Origin: Paracoccaceae bacterium
GTDB taxonomy: Bacteria > Pseudomonadota > Alphaproteobacteria > Rhodobacterales > Rhodobacteraceae
NCBI GenBank assembly: GCA_018223125.1
Contig: JAAEZA010000004.1
Coordinates: forward strand, 58,193 to 122,192
Direction of reading: 5' to 3'
Length of the DNA stretch: 64,000 nucleotides
Numbering within the stretch: position 1 is the stretch's first letter; the number at the start of each line of letters is the position of its first letter. Of the stretch, positions 25,413 to 35,264 are shown piece after piece. The notes under the pieces were generated by a model. That model was not told the origin of the DNA. It was given only the letters and a program-made list of their open reading frames with translations, and did no database searches. The position numbers and the translations under genes are program-made.

Positions 25413-26368
25413 CACACCATCACCCCTACATCCCGTTTCGCCGCGCGGCGGGATTTCACCAGCAGTTCCATTGCGGCCATACGCACGGCAACGCCCATTT
25501 CCACCTGTTCCTGAATGACCGAACGGTTCAGGTCGTCCGCGATTTCGCCGTCGATTTCAACGCCGCGGTTCATCGGGCCGGGGTGCATGACGATGGCATC
25601 CTCCTTGGCGTGGCTCAGCTTCTCGGCCGTCAGCCCCCAGCGGTGGTAATATTCGCGGGTGGAAGGAATGAACGCGCCGTCCATCCGTTCCCGTTGCAGG
25701 CGCAGCATCATCACCACATCGACACCTTCCAGTCCTTCGGCCATATCGTCGAATACCTCGACGCCGAACTGGTCAATGCCGCTTGGCAGCAGGGTCACAG
25801 GGGCGATCAGACGGATGCGGCTTTCCATTTTATTGAGCATGAAAATATTGCTCCGTGCCACGCGGCTGTGGGCGATATCGCCGCAAATCGCCACGCTCAG
25901 CCGGTGCAGACGCCCTTTGGCTCGGCGGATCGTCAGCGCATCCAGCAGCGCCTGAGTCGGGTGCTCGTGCCGCCCGTCGCCCGCGTTCAGAACCGCGCAG
26001 TTTACCTTTTCGCTCAGCAGATCAACCGCGCCGGAATGGGGATGGCGCACCACCAGCAGATCGGGGTTCATCGCATTCAGGGTCAGCGCCGTATCAATCA
26101 GCGTTTCCCCCTTTTTGATCGAACTGGCCCCCATGGCCATATTCATCACATCCGCCCCAAGCCGCTTTCCGGCGATTTCAAAGCTGGATTGCGTGCGGGT
26201 GGAATTTTCAAAGAACATGTTGATTTGCGTCATTCCCGCCAGCGTATCCACATGTTTATGGGGCTGCCGGTTCAGTTCGACATATTGTTCCGCAAGATCG
26301 AGTATGGAAACGATGTCGTCGCGGGAGAGATGCTCTATCCCCAAAAGGTGCTGGGCGGTGAACGTCAT
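25412..26368 (-). CDS. pyrB: Aspartate carbamoyltransferase catalytic subunit
   Basis: A 318-residue ATCase catalytic chain, condensing carbamoyl phosphate and aspartate in pyrimidine synthesis. The carbamoyl-phosphate loop [13 protein letters not shown] contains Ser56-Thr57-Arg58-Thr59. [21 protein letters not shown] (about 128-148) and [13 protein letters not shown] (about 264-276) are the other substrate-binding segments. ATG 26368 follows AGAGG; residues upstream in the open frame are not family-like. No pyrI regulatory gene is nearby. With PyrC' downstream, it probably forms the class A type (PyrB-PyrC')6 complex. Confidence 0.95.
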   Translation of the reverse strand: MTFTAQHLLGIEHLSRDDIVSILDLAEQYVELNRQPHKHVDTLAGMTQINMFFENSTRTQSSFEIAGKRLGADVMNMAMGASSIKKGETLIDTALTLNAMNPDLLVVRHPHSGAVDLLSEKVNCAVLNAGDGRHEHPTQALLDALTIRRAKGRLHRLSVAICGDIAHSRVARSNIFMLNKMESRIRLIAPVTLLPSGIDQFGVEVFDDMAEGLEGVDVVMMLRLQRERMDGAFIPSTREYYHRWGLTAEKLSHAKEDAIVMHPGPMNRGVEIDGEIADDLNRSVIQEQVEMGVAVRMAAMELLVKSRRAAKRDVGVMV

Positions 26369-26481
26369 GGCCGACCTCTTTGCTGACTTCGCCGCGTTAT
26401 AGGCGGGTGGCAAATGCGAAACAAGGGATTTACGACTCCACTCCGGCTTTGATAGCTTGTGATCTGATAACAGGATCCCCC

Positions 26482-27282
26482 ATGACCGACTCCGCCAGCT
26501 ATTTCGCAGACCTGCACGCCCTTGACTGGCAAATCGACCTTGGCGCCGACGAGGCGATTCAGGATACGCCCGTCAACCGCTACGAAGAGGTGATGACACC
26601 GGTCAAAGGTGCGGTGCCCAAAACCGGACCGAATAGCAATATCAAACCGGTGGATGTGATGCCGGTGATCCCGCAGGTTAAGGAAACCGGTGCGGATATT
26701 GCCCGTATTATGGCGGGGCGCTGTAACAGCCTTGCAGAGCTGCGCGATGCGCTGGCGGTGTTTGAACATTGCACGATCAAGAAAGGTGCGCGCAATCTGG
26801 TGCTGTCAGAGGGCCACCCGAACGCGCGGGTGATGATTATCGGCGAGGCGCCGAGCCGTGACGAGGACCGTTCAGGCGCGCCTTTCATCGGGGAATCGGG
26901 CAAGCTGCTGGACCGGATGTTTGCCGACATCGGCCTGTCGCGTAAGGGCGAGGACCCGTCCGATGCGCTTTACCTGACCAACCTGCTGCCCTGGCGGGTG
27001 CCGCAAAACCGCGACCCGAACGCCGACGAGATCGCCATGATGCTGCCATTTCTGGAGCGTCACATCACCCTTGTTGATCCCGATATAATCGTCCCGCTGG
27101 GGAATATTCCGTGCAAGGCAGTGCTGGGGAAAACCGGCATCACCCGTCTGCGCGGCACATGGGCCGAGGCGTTTGGCAAGCCTGTGCTCCCGATGTTCCA
27201 CCCTGCCGCCCTGTTCCGTGATCCGCTGAAAAAGCGGGACTGCTGGGCAGATCTGCTGGAAATAAAGGCAAGCCTGTCCTGA
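26482..27282 (+). CDS. Uracil-DNA glycosylase, family-4-like without Fe-S cysteines
   Basis: A 266-residue uracil-DNA glycosylase superfamily protein, removing uracil from DNA to start base-excision repair. Motif A is [24 protein letters not shown] (121-144) and motif B is FHPAALFRD (239-247), both close to family 4. The four Fe-S cysteines of family 4 are mostly lost: Cys97 remains, but its partner is Lys100, the third is Trp171 in [12 protein letters not shown], and the fourth is Met187/Leu188. It therefore matches the alphaproteobacterial cluster-free UDGs. ATG 26482 is chosen; it shares one base with the next gene. Confidence 0.85.
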   Translation: MTDSASYFADLHALDWQIDLGADEAIQDTPVNRYEEVMTPVKGAVPKTGPNSNIKPVDVMPVIPQVKETGADIARIMAGRCNSLAELRDALAVFEHCTIKKGARNLVLSEGHPNARVMIIGEAPSRDEDRSGAPFIGESGKLLDRMFADIGLSRKGEDPSDALYLTNLLPWRVPQNRDPNADEIAMMLPFLERHITLVDPDIIVPLGNIPCKAVLGKTGITRLRGTWAEAFGKPVLPMFHPAALFRDPLKKRDCWADLLEIKASLS

Positions 27283-27875
27283 TGAGAATACTCGCGTTTT
27301 CGGATCTTCACGCAAATCAGGAGCACGCAGATGCACTGGTCGCGGCCAGTGCCTCGGCGGATCTGGTGATTGCCGCAGGTGATTTCTGCAACTTTCACAA
27401 GGGACTGGAACAGGCCGTTGCAATGCTGGAACCGATCCCCTGCCCGATCATCGCTGTTCCAGGCAACCATGAAACCGCCGATGCGCTCTGTGCCGTGGCG
27501 CCGCCCCGCATGACCGTGCTGCACGGCCAGTCCCATGCCATTGGTACACTGGATATATTCGGAATCGGCTATGGCATCCCTCTCTCGCCGTTCACCGACT
27601 GGTCCGTTGATCTGACGGACGCCCAAGCCTCCGAGATGCTGGAGAACTGCCATCAGGCCGACATCATCGTCAGCCATTCGCCCCCGATCAATCTGGGGGA
27701 CCGGACTTCGCAGGGTCAGCATGTGGGATCCGCCGCCCTGCGCGAAGCCATCGAACGGCTGAAGCCGAAGTTCTTTTTCTGCGGCCATATCCACGAAAGC
27801 TGGGGCACCTCCGGCACGATTGGTGAAACAGAAGTGTATAACCTCGGGCCGGGCATTAACTGGTTTGACATCTGA
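27282..27875 (+). CDS. Calcineurin-like metallophosphoesterase
   Basis: A 197-residue cytoplasmic metallophosphoesterase. The two-metal signature is complete: SDLHANQ (Asp8, His10), AGDFCNF (Asp and Asn), PGNHET (Asn-His), VSHSPP and CGHIHES (final His pair). The family hydrolyses phosphomonoesters or diesters. The substrate is not predictable. The ATG overlaps the UDG stop by one base (TGATG), so the pair is co-translated, hinting at a nucleic-acid-related role without proving it. Confidence 0.88.
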   Translation: MRILAFSDLHANQEHADALVAASASADLVIAAGDFCNFHKGLEQAVAMLEPIPCPIIAVPGNHETADALCAVAPPRMTVLHGQSHAIGTLDIFGIGYGIPLSPFTDWSVDLTDAQASEMLENCHQADIIVSHSPPINLGDRTSQGQHVGSAALREAIERLKPKFFFCGHIHESWGTSGTIGETEVYNLGPGINWFDI

Positions 27876-27899
27876 TCCGCCCCAATAAAGAGACCATCC

Positions 27900-28430
27900 A
27901 TGAGCGACCGCCAATTCATCCCGATCCGCATTGCCGTTCTGACCGTGTCAGACACCCGCACGCTGGAGGACGACAAATCCGGCCAGACCCTTGTGGACCG
28001 CCTAACCGGCGACAACCATATCCTTGCGGACCGCAAAATCCTTCCCGACGAGCGGTTCATGATTGCTGATCAGTTGCAGGCATGGTGTGACGATCCCGAA
28101 GTGGATGCCGTGATTTCAACCGGCGGCACCGGACTGACGGGTCGCGATGTCACCGTTGAGGCGCACCGCGATGTCTACGAAAAGGAAATAGATGCGTTCT
28201 CTACCTATTTCACCATGATTTCCGCAGATAAGATCGGCACCTCCGCGATCCAGTCCCGCGCCTGCGGCGGGGTGGCGAATGGCACCTATCTGTTTGCCCT
28301 GCCCGGCTCCCCCGGCGCGTGCAAGGACGGCTGGGACGGTATCCTGCGCTACCAGCTCGACTATCGCCACATGCCCTGCAACTTTGTGGAAATCATGCCC
28401 CGCCTGACCGAAGACCAGCGCCGCAAATGA
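27900..28430 (+). CDS. moaB: Molybdenum cofactor biosynthesis protein MoaB
   Basis: A 176-residue MoaB/MogA-type protein that adenylylates molybdopterin in Moco synthesis. The N-terminal IRIAVLTVSDTRTLEDDKSGQTL and the motif ISTGGTGLTGRDVT (about 73-86) are the molybdopterin-binding signatures; AIQSRACGGVANGTYLFALPGSPGACKDGWD is the C-terminal signature. Length is normal. It begins 24 bp after the metallophosphoesterase gene and its stop overlaps the NUDIX start (ATGA). Confidence 0.93.
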   Translation: MSDRQFIPIRIAVLTVSDTRTLEDDKSGQTLVDRLTGDNHILADRKILPDERFMIADQLQAWCDDPEVDAVISTGGTGLTGRDVTVEAHRDVYEKEIDAFSTYFTMISADKIGTSAIQSRACGGVANGTYLFALPGSPGACKDGWDGILRYQLDYRHMPCNFVEIMPRLTEDQRRK

Positions 28431-28876
28431 ACGGGGGCTTCACCACGCTTGGCGAATGGTCTGAAACAACAGGCACCGCAGCGGGGATTATCCTGATTGA
28501 CCAGCACGACCGGCTGTTGATGCAGTTGCGAGATATAAACGAGCGCACAGCAGGGCCCGGATTATGGAGCATTTTCGGCGGGCACGTGGAAACCGGAGAA
28601 ACGCTACAAGCGGCGGCCGTGCGCGAATTTGCAGAAGAAACCGGACTGTCCGTTTCTGAAGACAGGTTGACACCGCTGGCCCGTGCCGTGTCGCTGTTCG
28701 GCACCGGTCTTTATGCCTTCACCTTGCAGATGCAGATCGATCCAAGGGACATCCGGCTTGGCGAAGGTGCGGGATTTGCCTTTCTGACCCGATTACAGAT
28801 AGAAAATCTGCCGCTGATGCCGGCTGCCGGACGGATTATTGACTATTATTTTGCCCTGTCAGATGCCTCCCTTTGA
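28427..28876 (+). CDS. NUDIX hydrolase
   Basis: A 149-residue NUDIX protein. The box G-x5-E-x7-RE-x2-EE-x-G is complete: GHVETGETLQAAAVREFAEETG (residues about 49-70; written here as one box, key residues the first Gly, Glu, Arg-Glu-x-x-Glu-Glu and Gly). It hydrolyses a nucleoside diphosphate linked to another moiety. The specificity cannot be read. The start ATG overlaps the moaB stop by 4 bp; the frame is open further upstream inside moaB but that part is not NUDIX-like. Confidence 0.87.
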   Translation: MNGGFTTLGEWSETTGTAAGIILIDQHDRLLMQLRDINERTAGPGLWSIFGGHVETGETLQAAAVREFAEETGLSVSEDRLTPLARAVSLFGTGLYAFTLQMQIDPRDIRLGEGAGFAFLTRLQIENLPLMPAAGRIIDYYFALSDASL

Positions 28877-28905
28877 TTTTTTTCGGATTTGAGCGACCGA
28901 ATACT

Positions 28906-28923
28906 AAGTACTTCACGTATAAT
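28906..28923 (+). promoter_or_regulatory. Candidate promoter element of the RND operon
   Basis: A consensus -10 TATAAT (28918-28923) lies 46 bp before the adaptor ATG, but no recognisable -35 sits at 16-18 bp. The palindrome AAGTACTT (28906-28913) is just upstream of the -10 and could be a regulator site. Confidence 0.35.
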
Positions 28924-28968
28924 GACCGGATAATTCTGTCGCCTGCGGGCCTTCTCTAAGGGATATCG

Positions 28969-30438
28969 ATGCGTTTTGTGACCCGAAGCCTGATTGGCTT
29001 GTTTCTCCTGACCTTGACGGTAGCGTTGCTGGCGCTGGCGGGAAACAGCCTTGTCTCTGCGCTGAAGGACCGAAACAGCGGCGGATTTGCCGGTCGGCAG
29101 GCCCGCGAGCGTGTTTTCACTGTGGAGGTTGCAGAACTGGCCCTTGGCAGCCACGCGCCGGAAATCCGCACCTTCGGAGAAGTAATCTCGGGCCGTACGC
29201 TGGAATTGCGCGCTGCTGCGGGCGGGGAGTTGGTACAACTGTCTGAAAACTTCCGCGAGGGTGGCAGGGTCAGCGAAGGCGAAATCCTGTTCCAGACCGA
29301 TCCGGCCAATGCGCGCTCCAAACTGCTGCTGGCGGAAAACGAGCTGGTTGAGACAGAGGCAGATCTGCTGGACGCACGCCGCAACCTGACACTGGCAGAA
29401 GACGAACTTGCTGCCGCGCAATCCCAGTTGGACCTGCGCAAAAAAGCCTTTGAACGGCAGACATCGCTCAGCACCCGCGGATTAGGCACAGACACGGCAA
29501 TGGAAACCGCAGAACTGGCAGTTTCAGCGGCGGAACAGGCACTGCTGGCCAAACGCCTGTCACTGGCCAATGCACAGGCCACGATCGCGCGGACCGAAAC
29601 CCTGCTGGGCCGGCGCAAGATCAATCGCGACGAAGCCGAACGCATTCTGGAGGAAACCACCGTTCGCGCCGAGTTCGATGGTGTGCTGACCGGAGTGAGT
29701 GCGGTGCTCGGGCGGCTGGTCAATGCAAACGAACAACTGGGTAGCCTGATAGATCCCGACGCACTGGAAGTGTCCTTCAGGGTTTCGGCCAAAGAATACC
29801 GCGCCCTGATTTCCGGAGACACCGGGCTTGATCAGGCAGAGGTACTTGTTACCGGCCCGAACGGCGAAACACTCTCGGGGCGCATAGACCGTGTTTCGGC
29901 AGCCGTCGCCGAAGGGACCACCGGCCGCGAGTTGTTCGCAAAATTGAACGGGGCGGCAAACCTCGGCATCCAGCCGGGCGATTTTGTTACCGTCGTGCTG
30001 CGCGAACCTCCCCTGCAGGATGTGGCGAAAATTCCTGCAACCGCAGCCACCACCGACGGCGCTGTTCTGTTGCTTGACGATGAAAACCGTCTGGAAGAAG
30101 CCACTGTCTCAATTCTGCGCAAACAGGGTGATGATCTGATCGTGCGCCCTGACGGGCTGGAAGGGCGGCGGATTGTCCTGACCCGCGCCCCGCAACTGGG
30201 TGCCGGCATTCGGGTAGACCCCCGCAGTGCTGGTGCGCAGGCCGCTAAAGCCCCTGCCGCTCCGAAACCGGAAGAGACCGTAGAGATCTCCGAGGAAGAA
30301 CGGGCCAGACTGATTGCTTTTGTCACCGGAAACAACCGCATCCCCGAAGCGCGCAAGACGGCGATGCTGGAAACCCTGCGCCAGCCCCGTGTGCCCAAAG
30401 CCATGCTGGATCGGATCACGCAGCGGATGGGCGGCTAG
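28969..30438 (+). CDS. RND efflux periplasmic adaptor subunit
   Basis: A 489-residue membrane-fusion protein. Residues 8-28 form a membrane anchor (no lipobox). The lipoyl half-motif (RTLELRAAAGGELVQLSENFREGGRVSEGEILFQTDP, about 75-111) is followed by a long coiled coil (about 115-225, ending with the lipoyl return VRAEFDGVLTGV), then beta-barrel domains. The last 60 residues (after KAPAAPKPEE) form an unusual charged helical extension. It bridges the RND permease at 30442 to an outer-membrane channel. No TolC homologue is in the window. Confidence 0.88.
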   Translation: MRFVTRSLIGLFLLTLTVALLALAGNSLVSALKDRNSGGFAGRQARERVFTVEVAELALGSHAPEIRTFGEVISGRTLELRAAAGGELVQLSENFREGGRVSEGEILFQTDPANARSKLLLAENELVETEADLLDARRNLTLAEDELAAAQSQLDLRKKAFERQTSLSTRGLGTDTAMETAELAVSAAEQALLAKRLSLANAQATIARTETLLGRRKINRDEAERILEETTVRAEFDGVLTGVSAVLGRLVNANEQLGSLIDPDALEVSFRVSAKEYRALISGDTGLDQAEVLVTGPNGETLSGRIDRVSAAVAEGTTGRELFAKLNGAANLGIQPGDFVTVVLREPPLQDVAKIPATAATTDGAVLLLDDENRLEEATVSILRKQGDDLIVRPDGLEGRRIVLTRAPQLGAGIRVDPRSAGAQAAKAPAAPKPEETVEISEEERARLIAFVTGNNRIPEARKTAMLETLRQPRVPKAMLDRITQRMGG

Positions 30439-30441
30439 GTC

Positions 30442-33400
30442 ATGGCGATGCGGCAACTTCCCCCTGCGGCTGGCGGACTCCTCAGCTATTTCACCCGCCA
30501 CCGGACTGCAGCAAACCTGCTGCTGGTGTTGATGCTGGTGATCGGTCTTGGCTCTGTCACGCAGATCCGCTCGCAATTTTTTCCCGATGTGATCGTGGAC
30601 AGTATTTCGGTCAGCGTGGCATGGGACGGCGCAGGCCCCGAAGATGTAGATAACGGCATCGTTTCTGTTCTGGAGCCTGCGCTTTTGTCCCTTGAAGGGA
30701 TCGAAAGCACAAGCAGTTCCGCCACCCAGGGCAGCGCAAGGCTGACGCTGGAGTTCGAACCGGATTGGGACATGGCGCGGGCTGCCGATGATGTGAAAGC
30801 GGCAGTGGACAGTGTAACCAATCTGCCAGAAGGCGCGGACGAACCCGTTATCCGGCGGGGCGCATGGCGGGACCGTGTCACTGATGTGGTGATCTCCGGT
30901 CCCGTTTCCCCTGATCAACTGGGCCGGTTTGCAGATGAATTTGTCGCCCGCCTGTTTCGGGCAGGCGTGACCCGAACCACCATTCGCGGAGTCGCCGCAC
31001 CCGAAATCACGGTGAATGCGCCGGAACTGTCGTTGATCCGCAATGACGTGACCCTTGCCGAAATCGCTGCGGCAATCGCCGAAGAAGCCGAAACCGATCC
31101 CGCAGGTGATGTGGCCGGTGGCGCTGCGCGGGTGCGCACCGGCATCGAAAAACGCAGCCCAGAGCAGGTGCAAGACATCGTTGTACGCTCCAACCGCGAC
31201 GGCTCCAAACTGCGGGTCGGGGATGTGGCGGACATCGAAGTGAAAGGTGTCACGCGGGACCGCAGCTACTACGTCGGAGAGTTTCCGGCTGTTTCAATCC
31301 GCGTTGACCGCGCCGATCAGGGCGATGCGATCCAGATGCAGCGACAGGTGCAACAGATCGCGCAGGAAATGCAGCTGACCCTGCCCGAAGGTGTCACGGT
31401 TGAACTGATCCGCACCCGCGCACAGGCCATTACCGACCGGTTGAACATCCTTGTGGACAACGGGCTGGTGGGGCTCGGTCTGGTTATCCTGTTGCTTTTC
31501 CTTTTCCTGAATGCACGCACCGCCTTCTGGGTGGCTGCCGGTATTCCTGTTGCCATGTTCGCCGCCATCGCGCTGATGTATGCCTTCGGGCTGACCATCA
31601 ATATGGTGTCGCTGTTCGGGCTGATCATCACCCTTGGAATCGTTGTCGATGACGCCATCGTAGTGGGGGAGCACGCGGATTTTCGAGCAAGGCAATTGGG
31701 CGAACACCCTGTCGAAGCCGCCGAAAACGCGGCCATCCGCATGTCCGCGCCGGTCTTTTCCGCGACCGTCACCACTGTGATCGCTTTTTTCGCACTGACG
31801 GCAGTGGGCGGGCGGTTCGGCACATTGATCGCCGACATTCCCTTCACTGTAATCGTGGTGCTCCTTGCTTCTCTGGTGGAATGTTTCGTTATCCTGCCCC
31901 ACCATATGTCCCATGCACTGACAGCGATCAACCAGCGGCGCTGGTATGACTGGCCCTCTACCACGTTCAACAAGGGCTTTGACTGGTTCCGCCAGACGGT
32001 TTTCCGCCGGTTCGTTTCTCTTGTTCTTACACTGCGCTATCCTGTGCTGGCCGGTGTGATTGTGCTGCTGGCCCTGCAATCTGCCCTGTTCCTGACGGGC
32101 GAGGTACGCTGGCGTTTTTTCAACGCGCCGGAACGGGCATCAATTTCCGGCAATGTGGCGATGGTGTCCGGTGCCACCCGCGCCGACACGCTGGAAATGG
32201 TGCGCGAATTACAGCGTGCGGTGCGCGATACCGCCGCCGAATACGAAGCGGAATACGGCATAAACCCCGTCACTTACGTGCTGGCCGAAGTGGGGGGCAA
32301 TACGGGGCGCGGGCTGGCAGGATCCGACACCAAGGATGCAGACCAGCTTGGCTCTATTGCGGTCGAACTGATTGATGCGGACAGCCGCCCCTATACCTCT
32401 TTCGAACTGGTGGCAGCGATCCAGCAGAACGTTCGGGAGCACCCGCTTGCTGAAACCGTGAGCTTTCGCGGCTGGCGATCTGGTCCGGGCGGAGACAGCC
32501 TCGACATCCAGATTTACGGGGCCGACGCCGGTACGTTGAAACAGGCCTCGCAAGCGTTGAAAGCAGCTGTGGCGCAATATCCCGAAGTCTCGGCGGTAGA
32601 GGACAACCTTGCCTACGACAAGGAAGAACTGGTGCTGGAACTGACCCCGCAGGGGCAGACGCTGGGCTTTACCATTGATGCCATCGGGCGGGAGTTGCGC
32701 AACCGTCTGAACGGGATAGAGGCCGCCAGTTTCCCCGTTGGCGTGCGCACCGGAGAAATCACCGTGCGCCTGCCGGAATCCGAACTGACAGCGGATTTTC
32801 TGGACCGCACACGGCTGCGCACGCCAAGCGGCACCTACGTGCCCCTGTCGGATGTGGTCAGTGTTGAAACCAGCCTCGGGTTTTCCACGGTAAGACGGGA
32901 AAACGGCATCCGCCTGATCAGCGTCACCGGAGACATATCCGAAGACGATCCCGACCGCGCGGCCTTTGTCGAAAACCGGATCCGAGAGGTCATCATGCCC
33001 GCCATTGCGGCGGATCTGGGGGTGGAATGGCGCATGGGTGGACTGGCAGAGCAGGAGCAGGAGTTCCTGTCCGATGCGATGCTTGGCTTTGGTCTTTGCC
33101 TGCTGGGAATCTATCTGACCCTGACGTGGATATTTGCAAGCTGGACGCGGCCTCTGGTGGTGATGGCAGTCATTCCTTTCGGGCTGATCGGGACAATCTA
33201 CGGCCATTATGTCTGGGGCGTGTCCCTGTCCATGTTCTCGGTCGTCGGGCTGATCGGCATGTCGGGCATCATCATTAACGACAGTATTGTACTGGTCTCT
33301 ACCGTGGACCAGTATTCCCGCAACCGTGGACTGGTGCCTGCGATCATTGACGCCGCGGTCGACCGTCTGCGCCCCGTCCTGCTGACCACAGTTACCACGG

Positions 33401-33858
33401 TTCTGGGGCTGGTGCCGCTGCTGTACGAAGGCTCGCGGCAGGCGGAATTCCTGAAGCCGACGGTGATTACCCTGTGTTACGGCCTTGGCGTGGGGCTGTT
33501 TCTGGTCCTGCTGGTGGTGCCGTCGCTACTGGTGATGCAGCAGGATGTGGGACGGCTTTTCAAATCCTACCGCCGTGCAGGGTTCGGGCGTCACCGTGCG
33601 CAGGGCCAGCGGATTATCCTGTTGGGGGCGAGCCTTGCCAGTGCTGCCCTGCTGGGCGCAACCATCGGCTTGCAAATCGCGACAGGTGCAACGGCGGCGT
33701 GGATACCCTCCCTGCTGGCACGTCTGAACCTGTCAAACCTGACCGCGTTACCGGAAAGCCTGCTGTCCCTTACCGTGCTGCTGATCGGTCTTTCCGTCAC
33801 CCTGCTGGCCGCCTTTTGCGCAAGCCTGTTTTTGAAACAGCGCCGCCGGCAGGGGTAG
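30442..33858 (+). CDS. RND efflux permease (AcrB/MexB superfamily)
   Basis: A 1138-residue inner-membrane pump, longer than AcrB (1049) owing to two added C-terminal helices after about residue 1050. The proton-relay TM4 segment GLIITLGIVVDDAIVVGEHADF carries the double aspartate. The TM10 lysine of AcrB is replaced: the region reads IGMSGIIINDSIVLVS, as in other non-HAE1 subgroups. Two large periplasmic loops are present. The start lies 3 bp after the adaptor stop. It exports drugs or lipophilic metabolites with proton influx; the substrate is unknown. It converges with the nitroreductase gene (9-bp gap). Confidence 0.9.
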   Translation: MAMRQLPPAAGGLLSYFTRHRTAANLLLVLMLVIGLGSVTQIRSQFFPDVIVDSISVSVAWDGAGPEDVDNGIVSVLEPALLSLEGIESTSSSATQGSARLTLEFEPDWDMARAADDVKAAVDSVTNLPEGADEPVIRRGAWRDRVTDVVISGPVSPDQLGRFADEFVARLFRAGVTRTTIRGVAAPEITVNAPELSLIRNDVTLAEIAAAIAEEAETDPAGDVAGGAARVRTGIEKRSPEQVQDIVVRSNRDGSKLRVGDVADIEVKGVTRDRSYYVGEFPAVSIRVDRADQGDAIQMQRQVQQIAQEMQLTLPEGVTVELIRTRAQAITDRLNILVDNGLVGLGLVILLLFLFLNARTAFWVAAGIPVAMFAAIALMYAFGLTINMVSLFGLIITLGIVVDDAIVVGEHADFRARQLGEHPVEAAENAAIRMSAPVFSATVTTVIAFFALTAVGGRFGTLIADIPFTVIVVLLASLVECFVILPHHMSHALTAINQRRWYDWPSTTFNKGFDWFRQTVFRRFVSLVLTLRYPVLAGVIVLLALQSALFLTGEVRWRFFNAPERASISGNVAMVSGATRADTLEMVRELQRAVRDTAAEYEAEYGINPVTYVLAEVGGNTGRGLAGSDTKDADQLGSIAVELIDADSRPYTSFELVAAIQQNVREHPLAETVSFRGWRSGPGGDSLDIQIYGADAGTLKQASQALKAAVAQYPEVSAVEDNLAYDKEELVLELTPQGQTLGFTIDAIGRELRNRLNGIEAASFPVGVRTGEITVRLPESELTADFLDRTRLRTPSGTYVPLSDVVSVETSLGFSTVRRENGIRLISVTGDISEDDPDRAAFVENRIREVIMPAIAADLGVEWRMGGLAEQEQEFLSDAMLGFGLCLLGIYLTLTWIFASWTRPLVVMAVIPFGLIGTIYGHYVWGVSLSMFSVVGLIGMSGIIINDSIVLVSTVDQYSRNRGLVPAIIDAAVDRLRPVLLTTVTTVLGLVPLLYEGSRQAEFLKPTVITLCYGLGVGLFLVLLVVPSLLVMQQDVGRLFKSYRRAGFGRHRAQGQRIILLGASLASAALLGATIGLQIATGATAAWIPSLLARLNLSNLTALPESLLSLTVLLIGLSVTLLAAFCASLFLKQRRRQG

Positions 33859-33867
33859 ACCGGCGGG

Positions 33868-34530
33868 TCAGGCGTCCTGCAACCACACCTCCGGCTCCGC
33901 ACGCTCCGACATGAAGCCGTTCACCGGATGGGCCGTATCGGGCAGACCGATAGCCAGACCGGCAAACAACATTTCCTCTGCCGGAGCAGAGACAAATTCC
34001 GACACGAATTTATGCTGGGTGCACCATGCCTCTTGCGGGCAGGAGCCAAGGCCGGCTTCTTCCAGCAACAGCATCACAGTCGCAAGATAACCTCCGAGAT
34101 CGCTCCACTGGGCGGCCCCCATGTCCCGATCTACAAACAGAAAGGCCGCGACCGGCGCGCCGAAGAACTGGAAGTTGTTGGCAAACCATTCCAGCCGCGC
34201 GGGTTTGTCATCGCGCGGTATGCCAAGCTGCGCATACATGGTTTCACCAACCCCGAACCGCTGGCTGCGGTAGGGTTCTTTCATGGGGGAAGGATAAACC
34301 GGATACTCCGGTGCATCCACCATCCCCTTGGCCGAACGCTCTGCCATTTGCGCTTTGAAATCTGCCATCCGGTCGCCATGCAACAGATAGAGCCGCCACG
34401 GCTGTACGTTCCCGCCCGATGCGGCGCGGGCCGCCTTGATCAGAACCTCGCGCACCAGATCGGGATCAACCGGCTGATCCAGAAACGCGCGGCAGGAGCG
34501 GCGTTGTGCTACGGCTTGTGAAACATTCAT
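33868..34530 (-). CDS. Nitroreductase family flavoprotein
   Basis: A 220-residue FMN-dependent nitroreductase. The N-terminal AVAQRRSCRAFLDQPVDPDLV with the R-R-S-x-R-x-F pattern binds FMN phosphate; AARAASGGNVQPWRLYLL (about 33-50) is the second FMN segment, and the C-terminal FAGLAIGLPDTAHPVNGFMSER is typical. It reduces nitro compounds, quinones or flavins with NAD(P)H. The stop of the upstream alpha/beta hydrolase overlaps its ATG by 4 bp. Confidence 0.88.
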   Translation of the reverse strand: MNVSQAVAQRRSCRAFLDQPVDPDLVREVLIKAARAASGGNVQPWRLYLLHGDRMADFKAQMAERSAKGMVDAPEYPVYPSPMKEPYRSQRFGVGETMYAQLGIPRDDKPARLEWFANNFQFFGAPVAAFLFVDRDMGAAQWSDLGGYLATVMLLLEEAGLGSCPQEAWCTQHKFVSEFVSAPAEEMLFAGLAIGLPDTAHPVNGFMSERAEPEVWLQDA

Positions 34531-35264
34531 GAGCTTACGTCTTCCACAGCGTCCAGAATCATTTGTAAACAGGCAATGTCGGAAAACCGGTGATCCGCCC
34601 CTTTCACAAAGGTCAGCCGGATATCATCGCCGTTAGCATGATCCAGAATGCGCAGCGGCACGGACATGGCCACATCCGTATCCGCCGTGCCATGCAACAG
34701 GCGCACCGGAAACGGCAGCTTCAGCGGATCGCGCAGCACCAGATGGTTGCGCCCGTCCTCGATCAGCTTACGGGTGATAACGTAAGGCCCGTCATCATAT
34801 TCACTGGGCAGTTCCACCCGCCCCCGTTCAATTAATGCCGTGCGCTGCGCCCCGTCGAATCCCGCCCACATGCTGTCTTCGGTAAAATCCGGTGCAGCGG
34901 CAATGCCCACCAGCCCCTTGATCCGTTCGGGTTGTGCGCGGGCCACCAGCAAAGACATCCAGCCGCCCATGGAACTGCCCACAAGAACCTGCGGCCCTTC
35001 CGTCAACTGGTCCAGAACCGCCAGCGCATCCGCCGACCAGTCCCCGATGCATCCGTCTGTAAACGCCTCGGAGCTTTCGCCGTGACCGGAATAATCAAAC
35101 CGCAGGAACGCCCGCCCCCGTGCTTTCGCCCAGTCTTCCAGATAAACAGCTTTGGTGCCTTCCATATCGGACTTGAACCCGCCCAGAAACACGATCCCCG
35201 GTCCGGTTCCGGCCGTCTTGTTGTAGGCTATGCGCCGTCCGTTTGCTTCCAGATAATCAACCAT
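34527..35264 (-). CDS. Alpha/beta hydrolase
   Basis: A 245-residue alpha/beta hydrolase. The nucleophile elbow is GSSMGGW (Ser near residue 99), the oxyanion region LGGFKSDMEGTKA near 28-40, and the acid and histidine appear in HGTADTDVA and KGADHRFSD. The N-terminal YLEANGRRIAYNKTAGTGPGIVFLGGFKSDM resembles the alphaproteobacterial carboxylesterase group often next to pseudouridine synthase genes. It sits directly after the RluE-like gene (adjacent bases) and overlaps the nitroreductase gene, forming a three-gene transcript. Confidence 0.87.
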   Translation of the reverse strand: MVDYLEANGRRIAYNKTAGTGPGIVFLGGFKSDMEGTKAVYLEDWAKARGRAFLRFDYSGHGESSEAFTDGCIGDWSADALAVLDQLTEGPQVLVGSSMGGWMSLLVARAQPERIKGLVGIAAAPDFTEDSMWAGFDGAQRTALIERGRVELPSEYDDGPYVITRKLIEDGRNHLVLRDPLKLPFPVRLLHGTADTDVAMSVPLRILDHANGDDIRLTFVKGADHRFSDIACLQMILDAVEDVSS

